The notes beneath the pieces were generated by a model, which saw only the letters and a program-made list of their open reading frames with translations, searched no databases and was not told the DNA's origin. Below, piece after piece: positions 45,473 through 54,203 of a DNA stretch of 64,000 nt. Positions within the stretch are counted from its first letter, which is position 1, and each line of letters begins with the position of its first letter. The stretch lies in the NCBI RefSeq assembly GCF_001544315.1, contig NZ_BCQG01000002.1:1-64000 (forward strand), given 5' to 3'. Made by a program: the position numbers and the translations under genes. The DNA comes from Geobacillus jurassicus NBRC 107829. Lineage in GTDB: Bacteria > Bacillota > Bacilli > Bacillales > Anoxybacillaceae.

Positions 45473-46923
45473 TTTATTAAGTCCTCCAGTTCTCCTAAAC
45501 CTTTCAATATATCATTTTCTAATTCTTTTATTCTTTTAATTATTACACTAGGCGCTTCATACTCCATTTCTTCATACTCAATCTCTTTATACTTGTTAAT
45601 CGAAAGGTCATAGTCGTTCTCCCGAATCTCCTCGACCGGCACGAAGAACGACTGCTCTGTGCGCTTCCGGTCTTTTTCCGCTTCACGGTTGTGGAAGCGG
45701 GCAATGATGTCCGGGATGTCGTTTTCCTCAATCGGCGTGCGCTTGTCGTCCAATGAATAGCCATCGGCTTTCATGTCATAAAACCATACTTGATCCGTTC
45801 CACCGACGCCGGTTTTCGTGAAAATCATAATCGCCGTCGATACGCCCGCGTATGGTTTAAAGACGCCGCTTGGCATGGAAATAATGGCTTCGAGCTTATG
45901 ATTTTCCACGATTTCTTTGCGGATGTCTTTATGCGCCTTCGAGCTGCCGAACAACACCCCGTCGGGCACGATGCAGGCGCAGCGTCCGCCCGTTTTTAAG
46001 ATGCGCAGAAATAAGGCCAAGAATAAAAGTTCTGTCTTCTTTGTTTTAACGACTCTTAACAAGTCGCTGGAAACGGCTTCGTAATCCAACGAGCCTTTAA
46101 ACGGCGGATTGGCGAGGACAAGGGTGTATTTGTCCTTGTCTTTGTTTTGTTCCGACAGCGAGTCGCGGTATTCGATATTCGGGTTTTCGATGCCGTGGAG
46201 CATCATGTTCATCGCGCCAATCCGCAGCATCGTCCGGTCCATGTCAAAGCCGTAGAACATGTGGTTGTTAAAATGTTCTTTCAAACTTTGCACGAAAAAC
46301 AAGTCGTTGCGGTGCTTGCGCAAATATTCGCCCGCCGCCACCAAAAACCCCGCCGACCCCGCCGCCGGGTCGACGATGATGTCTTCCGGCGTCGGTTTCA
46401 TCAGTTCGACCATCATTTGGATGATATGGCGCGGCGTGCGGAATTGGCCGTTCGTGCCCGCCGTGGCGATTTTCGATAACAAATACTCGTACAAATCGCC
46501 TTTTGTATCGCGGTCTTTCATCGGGATGCGGTCGATGCCGTCAACGATTTTGACGAGCATTTGCGGCGTCGGGATCATGAAAATGGCGTCGCCCATATAT
46601 TTCGCATAGGCCGATTCCCGATTGCCGTGCAAATTTTTGATAAACGGAAACACTTCGTTGGACACGACGTCGTACATATGGGCGGCTTCAAAATGTTTGA
46701 ATTTGCTCCAGCGCAAGTGCTGCTTATCGGGAGGAAAAATGCGTTCCGATTCAATGCCGAGCAGCACGTCCTCCTGCTCGCGCTGCGTTTCGACTTCATC
46801 CAATCCTTTGATGAACAATAAGTACGTAAACTGTTCAATGACCGTCAGCGGGTTCGTAATGCCGCCTGTCCAAAACGTTTCCCATATTTTATCGACTTTA
46901 TGGCGCAATTCGCCTGTGAGCAT
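45469..46923 (-). CDS. hsdM: Type I restriction enzyme, DNA methyltransferase subunit
   Basis: A 484-residue N6-adenine methyltransferase. The N-terminal HsdM_N bundle (KVDKIWETFWTGG) is followed by the SAM motif IVDPAAGSAGFLVAAGEYL and the catalytic NPPF in LVLANPPFKGSLDY. It methylates host sites and, with HsdS, forms the modification complex. The ATG at 46923 follows GGAGGTAC; the frame upstream to 47163 runs over a TnpB relic and is not coding. First gene of the operon. Confidence 0.95.
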   Translation of the reverse strand: MLTGELRHKVDKIWETFWTGGITNPLTVIEQFTYLLFIKGLDEVETQREQEDVLLGIESERIFPPDKQHLRWSKFKHFEAAHMYDVVSNEVFPFIKNLHGNRESAYAKYMGDAIFMIPTPQMLVKIVDGIDRIPMKDRDTKGDLYEYLLSKIATAGTNGQFRTPRHIIQMMVELMKPTPEDIIVDPAAGSAGFLVAAGEYLRKHRNDLFFVQSLKEHFNNHMFYGFDMDRTMLRIGAMNMMLHGIENPNIEYRDSLSEQNKDKDKYTLVLANPPFKGSLDYEAVSSDLLRVVKTKKTELLFLALFLRILKTGGRCACIVPDGVLFGSSKAHKDIRKEIVENHKLEAIISMPSGVFKPYAGVSTAIMIFTKTGVGGTDQVWFYDMKADGYSLDDKRTPIEENDIPDIIARFHNREAEKDRKRTEQSFFVPVEEIRENDYDLSINKYKEIEYEEMEYEAPSVIIKRIKELENDILKGLGELEDLIK

Positions 46924-47049
46924 GTCTCTATGTACCTCCTTGTTATTTCCAATCTCCATTATATACGGTTTTCGGCACAAAAGGGGAAGAAAAATAAGTT
47001 TTATACCTGCTGATGCTCGGGAAGACGGAAGGTGGCTTTCGTCGTGGAA

Positions 47050-47190
47050 CGGAGAAACTCCCACTTCGCTTTGCTTGAGTGGGAGTCGTTCACCATAACC
47101 GTTCGAGGAACGCTTGCAAGTGGTGTGGATTCTCAATCGCTTTGGCGATGTTGATGGCGCCATTCAAGTCAGCGTGAGATGGCGGGCATC
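47050..47190 (-). mobile_element. TnpB C-terminal relic with terminal hairpin
   Basis: On the minus strand SHADLNGAINIAKAIENPHH, then LQAFLERLW and a stop at 47090-47092 is the end of a TnpB (IS605/IS1341-type) protein, the HADLN...A.NI block being the third RuvC motif. A hairpin ACTCCCACTT/AAGTGGGAGT follows (plus 47056-47086), as at other TnpB right ends. Everything upstream of about 47190 is gone. It lies right before the hsd operon and next to the toxin-antitoxin pair, marking past mobility. The flanking 47191-47376 shows no gene. Confidence 0.65.
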
Positions 47191-47376
47191 ATTTCACCTC
47201 CTCCCTTTTATCTTGCAAACAGGAGAGAGGGAATATCGATCTAACTAACAAATGCTATATAAGTTGCAATAAAGAATTTCTGATTGTTCGTTTCTGTTTT
47301 ACCTCCATACAAGTCGACTTTGATATAACGTGGCGAGTGATCGGCTGGATGGAAAATAAACTTTCAACTTATACGA

Positions 47377-47742
47377 TCACTCAAAAAATCGTAATTTACA
47401 ATATTCACTGTAAACTCTTTCAAAGTCATCAGGATGCAATGTGCCACGTTTATTAGTCTCATCAAATATAAATAATGGAAATACCCTGAATTTTTCGCAT
47501 CTTACCCATGATTTTTTCGTTAACCCCGCTTCCTGATAATACTGAATCTCAATTCGATATTGATCATGTATGGTGGGAGGAGCTTTAGGTCCTTTCGATG
47601 TTATTTTGATTGCAACAGCAATATTGTGTTCTATCTCCACAATAAGAACCGGGCGAAACAAAAGAACCGGGCGAAATTTTCCGCCCGGTCGATCTTCGAA
47701 ACCGAAATAAACATCATAAATATCTCCAGGCTTTACGTTCAT
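47377..47742 (-). CDS. MazF/PemK-like toxin with an internal 6-residue duplication
   Basis: A 121-residue protein. VKPGDIYDVYFGFEDRPGGK, then FRPVLLFRPVLIVEIEH and a VAIKITSK strand are the N-terminal SH3-like barrel of the MazF/PemK family, which cleave RNA. The segment FRPVLLFRPVLI comes from an 18-nt direct repeat (TTTCGCCCGGTTCTTTTG and near-copy) that adds six residues to a conserved strand and may impair activity. ATG 47742 is behind GAGGG. It lies 12 nt downstream of a 47-residue antitoxin-like ORF. Confidence 0.7.
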   Translation of the reverse strand: MNVKPGDIYDVYFGFEDRPGGKFRPVLLFRPVLIVEIEHNIAVAIKITSKGPKAPPTIHDQYRIEIQYYQEAGLTKKSWVRCEKFRVFPLFIFDETNKRGTLHPDDFERVYSEYCKLRFFE

Positions 47743-47754
47743 TATGATCCCTCA

Positions 47755-47898
47755 TCAACCTTCAAACCATTCCAAATCATCTGGATCATTAGGATTCAAC
47801 AGAACCCGACCTTCGTCATCTGTTTGAAATACTTTTACTTTGCCGCTTTCAATCAATGATTGAAGACTTGTTTTTTTGATTTCTGTTGCTGGAGTCAT
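47755..47898 (-). CDS. Antitoxin-like small protein (47 aa)
   Basis: ATG at 47898 follows AAGGAG by 10 nt. The product reads MTPATEIKKTSLQSLIESGK, then VKVFQTDDEGRVLLNPNDPD and DLEWFEG. An acidic, disordered C-terminal tail (NPNDPDDLEWFEG) is what antitoxins use to wrap their toxin. It precedes the MazF-like gene by 12 nt. The N-terminal part is too short to assign to a known DNA-binding fold. Both genes form a probable type II toxin-antitoxin module. Confidence 0.65.
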   Translation of the reverse strand: MTPATEIKKTSLQSLIESGKVKVFQTDDEGRVLLNPNDPDDLEWFEG

Positions 47899-48087
47899 GT
47901 CGTCACGCTCCTTTTTCATGTTCCCGCCACCTAATCAAGAAATGTAGGTGGTACCAGTATATCCATAGGGAAAACCATTTAGAAAGATGGATTTTGGACA
48001 AACTCTACACTTTCTTAACTCTTGGAAAAGGGAAGACAGTAAACAAACATATATCCACAATGATTCAAAAACGAGTTTATTTTGTGT

Positions 48088-49464
48088 TTACAATCTCAAC
48101 CGAACCTTCGCCACGCACTCGACGTGCGCCGTGTGCGGAAACATATCCACTGGCTGGACTTCGATCGTTTCGTAGCCGCTGTCTTCTAAGATGCGCAAGT
48201 CGCGGGCGAGCGTCGCCGGGTTGCACGAGACGTAGACGACGCGCGGCGGTTTCATGGCGATGATCGTCTTAAGAAGCGAATCATCGCAGCCTTTGCGCGG
48301 CGGGTCAACGACCAAGCAGTCGGCGCAGATGCCTTCTTCATACCAGCGCGGGATGACATCTTCGGCGGCGCCGACTTCGAAGGTGACGTTTCTGATGCCA
48401 TTCAGCTCGGCGTTGCGTTTGGCGTCTTCGATCGCTTCGGGGATGATTTCGACACCGTAGACATGCTTGGCGTTTCCCGCTAAAAAGAGCGAGATCGTGC
48501 CGATGCCGCAGTAGGCGTCGATCACTGTCTCCGTGCCGGTCAGCTCCGCGTATTCGAGCGCTTTGTCGTACAGCACTTTCGTCTGCTCGGGGTTGACTTG
48601 GTAAAACGAGCGGGCCGAGATGGCGAATTGGATGTCGCCGATGCGGTCGGTGATGAACTCGCTCCCCCATAGCACACGCGTTTTGGCGCCGAAAATGACG
48701 TTCGTCCGCTCGGGGTTGATGTTTTGCACGATCGATTTGACGTTCGGGATGTCGCGGACGATGTCACGGACGACGTCTTGTTCGTGCGGCAAATGCTCGG
48801 TGCGGGTGACGAGGACGACCATCACCTCGCCTGTCGCCGCGCCGTAGCGGGCGACAATATGGCGGAGAACGCCTTTGTGCGTGGTTTCGTCGTACGGGGG
48901 AATGCCATAGCGCTCGGCGATGCGCTTCACCGTCTGGACGACGACATCGTTAGCCTCTTGCTGGATGAGACAAGCGTCCATGTCGATGATTTCATGGCTC
49001 CGCTCTTTGTAAAACCCGGCGACCAAGCCGCCTTCGCGCTCGCCGACAGGCACTTGCGCTTTGTTTCGGTAGCGCCATGGGTTCTTCATCCCGATGACGG
49101 GGTGGACGGTGACGCCGTCCAGCTTGCCGATGCGGGTGAGCACTTCTTTCACTTGCTTTTCTTTCGCCTTCAGCTGGCCCTCGTAGCTTAAGTGCTGCAG
49201 CTGGCAGCCGCCGCACTGGCGATAGACGGAGCACGGCGGCTCGACGCGGTCCGAGCTCGGTTCGTACAGCTCAATGAGGCGGCCGTACCCGTAGCCTTTT
49301 TTCACTTTGATCGCTTTCACCTTCGCCCGCTCGCCAGGAAGCGCGTTTTTTACAAACAACGGAAAGCCGTCGACTTTCGCCACGCCGAGGCCGTCGTGGG
49401 TCAAATCGGTGAAAATGACGTCATAATACTCATTTTTGGCGACTGGTGGCTGCTGCTTCGTCAT
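48088..49464 (-). CDS. 23S rRNA (uracil-5-)-methyltransferase, RlmD/RumA family (copy 2)
   Basis: Paralogue of the gene at 35739-37127, about 458 aa. TRAM domain first ([20 protein letters not shown]), the Cys cluster [15 protein letters not shown], the SAM motif [33 protein letters not shown] and [18 protein letters not shown] 49464 is behind AAAGGGG. In B. subtilis one such enzyme (RlmCD) methylates two 23S sites and a second is less well known; which copy is which cannot be settled by eye. Confidence 0.9.
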   Translation of the reverse strand: MTKQQPPVAKNEYYDVIFTDLTHDGLGVAKVDGFPLFVKNALPGERAKVKAIKVKKGYGYGRLIELYEPSSDRVEPPCSVYRQCGGCQLQHLSYEGQLKAKEKQVKEVLTRIGKLDGVTVHPVIGMKNPWRYRNKAQVPVGEREGGLVAGFYKERSHEIIDMDACLIQQEANDVVVQTVKRIAERYGIPPYDETTHKGVLRHIVARYGAATGEVMVVLVTRTEHLPHEQDVVRDIVRDIPNVKSIVQNINPERTNVIFGAKTRVLWGSEFITDRIGDIQFAISARSFYQVNPEQTKVLYDKALEYAELTGTETVIDAYCGIGTISLFLAGNAKHVYGVEIIPEAIEDAKRNAELNGIRNVTFEVGAAEDVIPRWYEEGICADCLVVDPPRKGCDDSLLKTIIAMKPPRVVYVSCNPATLARDLRILEDSGYETIEVQPVDMFPHTAHVECVAKVRLRL

Positions 49465-49526
49465 GTCGTTCCCCTTTCTGCCGTTCATCTGTATATGTAG
49501 CGTGCCCTTTATGGGGAAAAGGCATA

Positions 49527-49556
49527 AGAAAAGAACAGGCTCATTGCCCTGTTCTC
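49527..49556 (-). terminator. Terminator of dgkB
   Basis: On the minus strand GAACAGG pairs with CCTGTTC, followed by TTTTCTT; the stem overlaps the dgkB stop codon. Confidence 0.75.
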
Positions 49557-50461
49557 ACTTGTTCCGCCTTTTCTTTTGGCATCAATACTTCAATATGGCG
49601 GCGCAAATTGACAAACTCCCCTGGAAGCATGCCGCCGAATTCTCCGTCTAAGTTCAGCTGCATCGGCGAGCGCACTTTCACCCGGTTCGCTTTCGTATAA
49701 ATAATGTGCGGATCGTTGATATGCTCGCCGCGCGCAGCCAGCGTGACCAGACGGATAAACTCGGCCAAGTTCGTTTTCTTGACAATGATAAAATCAAACA
49801 GGCCGTCATTGAGCGACGAGTCGGGCGCGAGCTTTTCAAAGCCGCCGACCGAGTTCGTGAGCGACACTAAAAACATCATAATCTCGCCTTCAAACTGCTT
49901 GCCGTCGTACTCAATGTGCGCTTCGGTCGCTTTAATTGACGGAAGCATTTCGATCCCCTTCAAGTAATAGGCGAGCTGCCCGAGCATCGTCTTCAGCTTG
50001 CTCGGCACTTCGTAGGTGAGCTCGGTCAGGCGCCCGCCGCCCGCGATGTTGATGAAATAGCGCGTTTTGCCTTCGTTCGTCACACAGCCGATGTCAATCG
50101 GGACGGGCTCGCCTGTGGCGATCACTTCGCACGCCCCTTCGATCGAGCGCGGCACGCCGATGGCGCGGGCGAAATCGTTCGTCGTTCCGACGGGGATGAC
50201 GCCCAATGTCGGCCGATGCGGCTGATCGGCGATGCCGTTGACGACTTCATTGATCGTTCCGTCGCCGCCCGCGGCGACAACGAGGTCAAATTCCCGCTCC
50301 ACGGCCTGGCGCGCCGCTTTCGTCGCATCGCCCGGCCCTTCGGTGGCGTGGCATGACGTTTCATAGCCCGCTTTTTCCAACCGAACGAGCACATCGGGCA
50401 AATGGCGCTTAAACAACTCGCGACCCGATGTCGGGTTGTAAATAATTCGAGCTCGTTTCAT
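49541..50461 (-). CDS. dgkB: Diacylglycerol kinase
   Basis: Soluble lipid kinase of 306 aa that returns diacylglycerol from lipoteichoic acid synthesis to phosphatidic acid. [20 protein letters not shown] is the family start, [18 protein letters not shown] the ATP-binding GGDGT motif, [19 protein letters not shown] the second, and [13 protein letters not shown] the Mg-binding block. The ATG at 50461 follows another at 50464; both are possible. Genes upstream (floT) are separately terminated. Confidence 0.93.
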   Translation of the reverse strand: MKRARIIYNPTSGRELFKRHLPDVLVRLEKAGYETSCHATEGPGDATKAARQAVEREFDLVVAAGGDGTINEVVNGIADQPHRPTLGVIPVGTTNDFARAIGVPRSIEGACEVIATGEPVPIDIGCVTNEGKTRYFINIAGGGRLTELTYEVPSKLKTMLGQLAYYLKGIEMLPSIKATEAHIEYDGKQFEGEIMMFLVSLTNSVGGFEKLAPDSSLNDGLFDFIIVKKTNLAEFIRLVTLAARGEHINDPHIIYTKANRVKVRSPMQLNLDGEFGGMLPGEFVNLRRHIEVLMPKEKAEQVRTGQ

Positions 50462-50565
50462 CATTCTCAACCTACTTCCTTTTTTCCATTCCACCCGTTC
50501 CCATCATAGCGAAACAATGCTTGATGCGCAACTCCGACGAATGTCGTGAACAAGGCGGCGAGAAA

Positions 50566-50598
50566 AAGCGCCCTTCGTTTGAAACAAGGGCGCTATGG
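50566..50598 (-). terminator. Terminator of the yuaF-floT operon
   Basis: On the minus strand AGCGCCCTT pairs with AAGGGCGCT, followed by TTTTCTCG. Confidence 0.88.
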
Positions 50599-50609
50599 CA
50601 GAATCGGCG

Positions 50610-52130
50610 TCATTGTGTTGTCTTCGCCTCTTGGGGCGATTCTGGCGCGCCGGGCGGCTGGGCATAGGCGGGTGCGCTCCCTTGGGCGATGCTCTCAAGC
50701 AGCTGCTTCACATCGATGCCCGTCGACGCTTTCAACGTCTCCTGCAAGCTCGCCATTAAGTTCGTCGCATAGCCTGTGACGCGGTTGGCGCCGCCGTTTG
50801 CGCCCGACCCTGTATCGACGATCGTCAGCTTCTCGATGTTCGAAAGCGGGCTCGCCACTTGTTTCGCGTATTCCGGAAGCATCTTGATGATCATGTCGAG
50901 CACGGCCGCCTGGCCGTAGCGCTCGAACGCTTCGGCGATCTTTTGTTTCGCTTCCGCTTCGGCGAGACCTTTCAGGCGGATGATTTCCGCTTCGGCTTCC
51001 CCTTTTGCTTTCTCGGCCTCGGCTTTCGCCAGCCCGTCGAGGCGGACGCGCTCCGCTTCCGCTTTGGCGAGCGTTTCGACGCGGTACTTTTGCGCATCGG
51101 CTTCGGCGATTTGTTTCGCCTTCTCCGCCGCCGCTTTTTGTTCGATCGCGTAGCGCTCGGCGTCGGCTTTTTTCTTCACTTCCGAGTCGTACTGGCGCTC
51201 GCGGCGCAAAATTTCTTTTTCTTCGAGCTCGATTTGTTTTTGCCGCTCGATGATTTTGATCTGCATTTGTTGGGCCATGACTTCTTGTTTCGCCTTCGCT
51301 TCTTCCAAATGATACGCCTGGTCGGCGCGCGCTTTGGCGATGTCTTGTTCGCGGCGGAACTCGGCGAGCTTCAGTTGGTTGATTTTCTCCGCCTCGGCGA
51401 TTTCCGTCAGCCGCTCGAGCTCCGCTTTGCGCGCTTCTTTATCCGCTTCGGCGCGCTTGATGCGCGTCTCTTTTTCCGCCTCGGCTGTCGCGATGTCGGC
51501 ATCGCGCTTCACTTGGGCGATGCGCGGCTTCCCGAGCGCATCAAGATAGCCGTTTTTGTCGCGCACGTCTTTGATCGTGAACGAGACGATCACAAGCCCC
51601 ATTTTCGCCAAGTCTTGTGACGCGACTCGTTGCACTTCTTGCGAAAACTTGTCGCGGTTTTTGTAAATTTCCTCCACTGTCATCGACCCGAGAATGGAGC
51701 GGAGATGGCCTTCGAGCACTTCTTTCGCTTCATTTTCCATGTCTTGGCGCGTTTTTCCTAAAAACTGTTCGGCTGCAGTCGCGATTTCGCCGATTGAGCT
51801 GCCGACTTTAATGATCGCCACCCCGTCTGCCATCACGGGCACGCCTTGTTCGGTGTACACCTCGGGCGTTTGCACATCCAATTTGATCGACAATAGGCTC
51901 AACGGCTCGGCCTGTTGGAAAATCGGCACGACGAACGTGCCGCCGCCGCGGACGATTTTGATTTTGTTTCCCGATTCATCGACATGAACGTTTTTGCTTC
52001 CTAAGTAGCTGCCTGTCACAATGAGCGCCTCGTCCGGCCCGACGGTGCGGTAGCGGGCGATGAAAATGGCAATGAGTCCGACAAGAAGCAGGACGACGAC
52101 GCCAATGACAATCAACCATGGCGCAACCAT
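50610..52130 (-). CDS. floT: Flotillin-like protein FloT
   Basis: A 506-residue flotillin that organises membrane microdomains. N-terminal hydrophobic segment WLIVIGVVVLLLVGLIAIFI anchors it, then an SPFH domain (YRTVGPDEALIVTGSYLG). The long central region (about 190-370) is rich in Glu-Ala repeats forming coiled coils (AEAEKAKGEAEAEIIRLKGL). The C-terminus is Pro/Ala rich. It follows yuaF by 21 nt and shares its sigma-W-type promoter. ATG 52130. The antisense ORFs over this gene are composition artefacts of the repeats. Confidence 0.95.
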   Translation of the reverse strand: MVAPWLIVIGVVVLLLVGLIAIFIARYRTVGPDEALIVTGSYLGSKNVHVDESGNKIKIVRGGGTFVVPIFQQAEPLSLLSIKLDVQTPEVYTEQGVPVMADGVAIIKVGSSIGEIATAAEQFLGKTRQDMENEAKEVLEGHLRSILGSMTVEEIYKNRDKFSQEVQRVASQDLAKMGLVIVSFTIKDVRDKNGYLDALGKPRIAQVKRDADIATAEAEKETRIKRAEADKEARKAELERLTEIAEAEKINQLKLAEFRREQDIAKARADQAYHLEEAKAKQEVMAQQMQIKIIERQKQIELEEKEILRRERQYDSEVKKKADAERYAIEQKAAAEKAKQIAEADAQKYRVETLAKAEAERVRLDGLAKAEAEKAKGEAEAEIIRLKGLAEAEAKQKIAEAFERYGQAAVLDMIIKMLPEYAKQVASPLSNIEKLTIVDTGSGANGGANRVTGYATNLMASLQETLKASTGIDVKQLLESIAQGSAPAYAQPPGAPESPQEAKTTQ

Positions 52131-52151
52131 GACAGTTCCCCTTTCTTTGTT

Positions 52152-52691
52152 TTAGATGGAAAGATGATACGGATCGTGCCTCGCTACCACAGCGACGCCG
52201 TTTTCCATTTGCACAATGACGACTTCTTCCCCCGCGGCGATCTCCTCACGATGGAGGCTTTTGGCCGCTTTGGCCACCGCCCCGCTTTTGCGGGAGATGA
52301 GAATTTCTCCAAATCCATCGGGCGGCACTGGAACAATTACTTTTGCAAGCGACCCTTCCAAGTCGGCATCCGTATACCCGAGGGACGCCTCAGCCGAACG
52401 GAGCGGCAAGAAAACGAAAAAGTGCAAAAGCAATACGACGACAAGCGCCGTGCCGACGCCAAGCAGAGCGATCCACCGTGACGGCCAAGAGGTGTACATT
52501 TCTGCCAACAATCCGACCGCGCTCGCAACAATGAAAAACGATAAGACGAGCTGCGGGCTGAACAGCGGATGATCGGGCAGATCGAACAGGCCGTCAAGCA
52601 CGTCGCTGAAGAAAAAATACAACACCGTCAGCAACGCACTGACCACCAGCACCCACCCGTATACGACTTCAGGCTGATGACCGAACCACAT
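52152..52691 (-). CDS. yuaF: NfeD-like membrane protein YuaF
   Basis: A 179-residue protein with three transmembrane helices (VYGWVLVVSALLTVLYFFF, LVLSFFIVASAVGLLAEMY, WIALLGVGTALVVVLLLHFF) and a C-terminal soluble OB-fold domain (GSLAKVIVPVPPDGFGEILI, then EEIAAGEEVVIVQMENGVAV). NfeD proteins work with SPFH proteins; YuaF is the known partner of FloT in B. subtilis. ATG 52691 is behind GGAGGGGAGGGGG. First gene of the operon, directly after a sigma-W-type promoter. Confidence 0.92.
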   Translation of the reverse strand: MWFGHQPEVVYGWVLVVSALLTVLYFFFSDVLDGLFDLPDHPLFSPQLVLSFFIVASAVGLLAEMYTSWPSRWIALLGVGTALVVVLLLHFFVFLPLRSAEASLGYTDADLEGSLAKVIVPVPPDGFGEILISRKSGAVAKAAKSLHREEIAAGEEVVIVQMENGVAVVARHDPYHLSI

Positions 52692-52723
52692 CCCCCTCCC
52701 CTCCTTTCGCCTTTACCTATTGA

Positions 52724-52749
52724 TACGGGCGAGGCAACGGTTGGTTTCA
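52724..52749 (-). promoter_or_regulatory. Sigma-W promoter of yuaF-floT
   Basis: On the minus strand TGAAAC, exactly 16 nt, CGTATC. This fits the TGAAAC-N16-CGTA consensus of sigma-W, and the orthologous B. subtilis operon belongs to that regulon. Confidence 0.85.
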
Positions 52750-52905
52750 TCATTTTTCCATCATCATCAAAATTCGACAACATTCCTGCTATTTCCTGTC
52801 TCTGAACAAAAAAACGTCTGTGAAAAGCTGGGGCTAGGCAGGATTTTGCCTTGCATGGATCGAATAAAACAAATGGGAATTCAAAAATAAACAGGGAGGG
52901 AGACC

Positions 52906-53772
52906 ATGTCAGAAACGCGCATTGACCATGATCGCCTGTTTAAAGAGTTGCTGAGCACCTTTTTTGAAGAATTTGTCCTCCTCTTCTTTCCTCACGTACA
53001 CGAACAGGTTGACTTTCACCACCTTTCCTTTTTATCAGAAGAGGTGATGACTGATGTCACCGCGGGTGAAAAATATCGAGTCGATTTATTGGTCGAGACG
53101 AAGCTGAGAGGAGAAGATGGACTGATCGTCGTCCACATCGAACATCAAAGCTACATCCAATCCTCGTTTTCAGAACGAATGTTCATTTATTTCAGCCGCT
53201 TATTTCAAAAACACCGCCGCCGTATTCTTCCGATCGCGATCTTCAGCTATGATGCCATCCGCGATGAACCATCTTCATTCACCGTTGCGTTTCCGTTTTT
53301 GACCGTTCTCGATTTCCGTTTTTTGACCATAGAATTGCGCAAACTCCCATGGCGCGAGTACATCTGCCATGACAACCCGGTCGCTGCCGCCCTGTTAAGC
53401 AAAATGGGGTATAATGAAGAGGAGAGGGTGGAAGTGAAAAAAGAATTTTTGCGCATGCTCGCCCGCCTCGAGCTCGATGAGGCGAGACAGCGTCTGTTGT
53501 TCGGCTTTTTCGAAACATATTTGCGGTTATCGGAGGAAGAAGAAATCCGACTGCGAAATGAGGTGAATACAATGGAGGAGAAGGAGGCTGCCAAAGTCAT
53601 GGAACTCATCGTTTCATACGAGCAGAAAGGCATGGAAAAAGGAATAGAGAAAGGGATGGAGAAAGCAAAGCTGGATGTTGCGAAACGAATGTTGGCAAAA
53701 GGATTTGATGCTGACACGATCCATGAACTGACCGGGCTGCCGCTGGAAACGATTGAACAATTGAAGCAATGA
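52906..53772 (+). CDS. Rpn family PD-(D/E)XK nuclease (transposase-like, YhgA type)
   Basis: A 288-residue protein. DHDRLFKELLSTFFEEFVLL at the start and YRVDLLVETKLRGEDGLIVV, then HIEHQSYIQ, give the PD-(D/E)XK core with D...E-H-Q instead of E-x-K, usual in the Rpn family. After a helical middle, the C-terminus has repeats EKGMEKGIEKGMEKAKLDVA and MLAKGFDADTIHELTGLPLE. Rpn proteins promote RecA-independent recombination or phage defence in enteric bacteria. ATG 52906 is behind GGGAGGG. A long inverted repeat follows. Confidence 0.82.
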   Translation: MSETRIDHDRLFKELLSTFFEEFVLLFFPHVHEQVDFHHLSFLSEEVMTDVTAGEKYRVDLLVETKLRGEDGLIVVHIEHQSYIQSSFSERMFIYFSRLFQKHRRRILPIAIFSYDAIRDEPSSFTVAFPFLTVLDFRFLTIELRKLPWREYICHDNPVAAALLSKMGYNEEERVEVKKEFLRMLARLELDEARQRLLFGFFETYLRLSEEEEIRLRNEVNTMEEKEAAKVMELIVSYEQKGMEKGIEKGMEKAKLDVAKRMLAKGFDADTIHELTGLPLETIEQLKQ

Positions 53773-53783
53773 GAAGACAAAAC

Positions 53784-53860
53784 CCTTCTCCCTGAATCAT
53801 TCGAATTGCCGCCCCCATTTCTCCAAACCTTCGGGACATCTTCAGGGAGAAGGCCTTTTT
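53784..53860. terminator. Terminator with a 13-bp perfect stem and 44-nt loop
   Basis: CCTTCTCCCTGAA (53784-53796) is repeated inverted as TTCAGGGAGAAGG (53841-53853), followed on the plus strand by TTTTT; on the minus strand a T-rich run also follows. Bidirectional between the Rpn gene and the Mpo1-like gene. Confidence 0.7.
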
Positions 53861-53873
53861 ATCGTTCTTCGCT

Positions 53874-54203
53874 CTACTCCTCGGAAATCCCCAGCCGCTC
53901 CAGCTCCCGCCCAAGCCGCCCCGCAAGCATGAGCCTGTACATGCGAAAATCGGCCCGAAGCGACCAAAGCGGATGGCCGAAGGTGGCGGGCTTGTTTCCT
54001 TCGATGAAAAAGTGGCTGAACCAGGCGAGCGCATAGGCGGCGATTGGCGCCCCGAGCAGCCACCATGCGTTCCTCGTGACGATCGTGATGATCACAAACA
54101 AAAACACGAAGCTCGTTCCGACAAAATGCCAGCGCCTTGTCGCCCGTTTGCGGTGCTGAGTCAAGTAAAACGGCCAAAACTCTTCATAATCGCGAAACTC
54201 CAT
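53874..54203 (-). CDS. Mpo1-like (DUF962/YGL010w) membrane protein
   Basis: A 109-residue protein. FWPFYLTQHRKRATRRWHFV and SHFFIEGNKPATFGHPLWSL are the two His-containing family blocks, with two hydrophobic helices between them. Yeast Mpo1 is an Fe(II)-dependent dioxygenase that shortens 2-hydroxy fatty acids; the bacterial role is unknown. The His pairs needed for metal binding (QHR, WHF, SHFF, GHP) are present. ATG 54203 is behind AAAGGGGG. It overlaps the end of the preceding membrane gene by 43 nt. Confidence 0.82.
   Translation of the reverse strand: MEFRDYEEFWPFYLTQHRKRATRRWHFVGTSFVFLFVIITIVTRNAWWLLGAPIAAYALAWFSHFFIEGNKPATFGHPLWSLRADFRMYRLMLAGRLGRELERLGISEE

Noticed and set aside
50859-51620. 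253-codon plus-strand frame over floT
   Set aside because: Phe/Leu/Arg repeats mirror the Glu-Ala coiled-coil codons of floT; no start signal.
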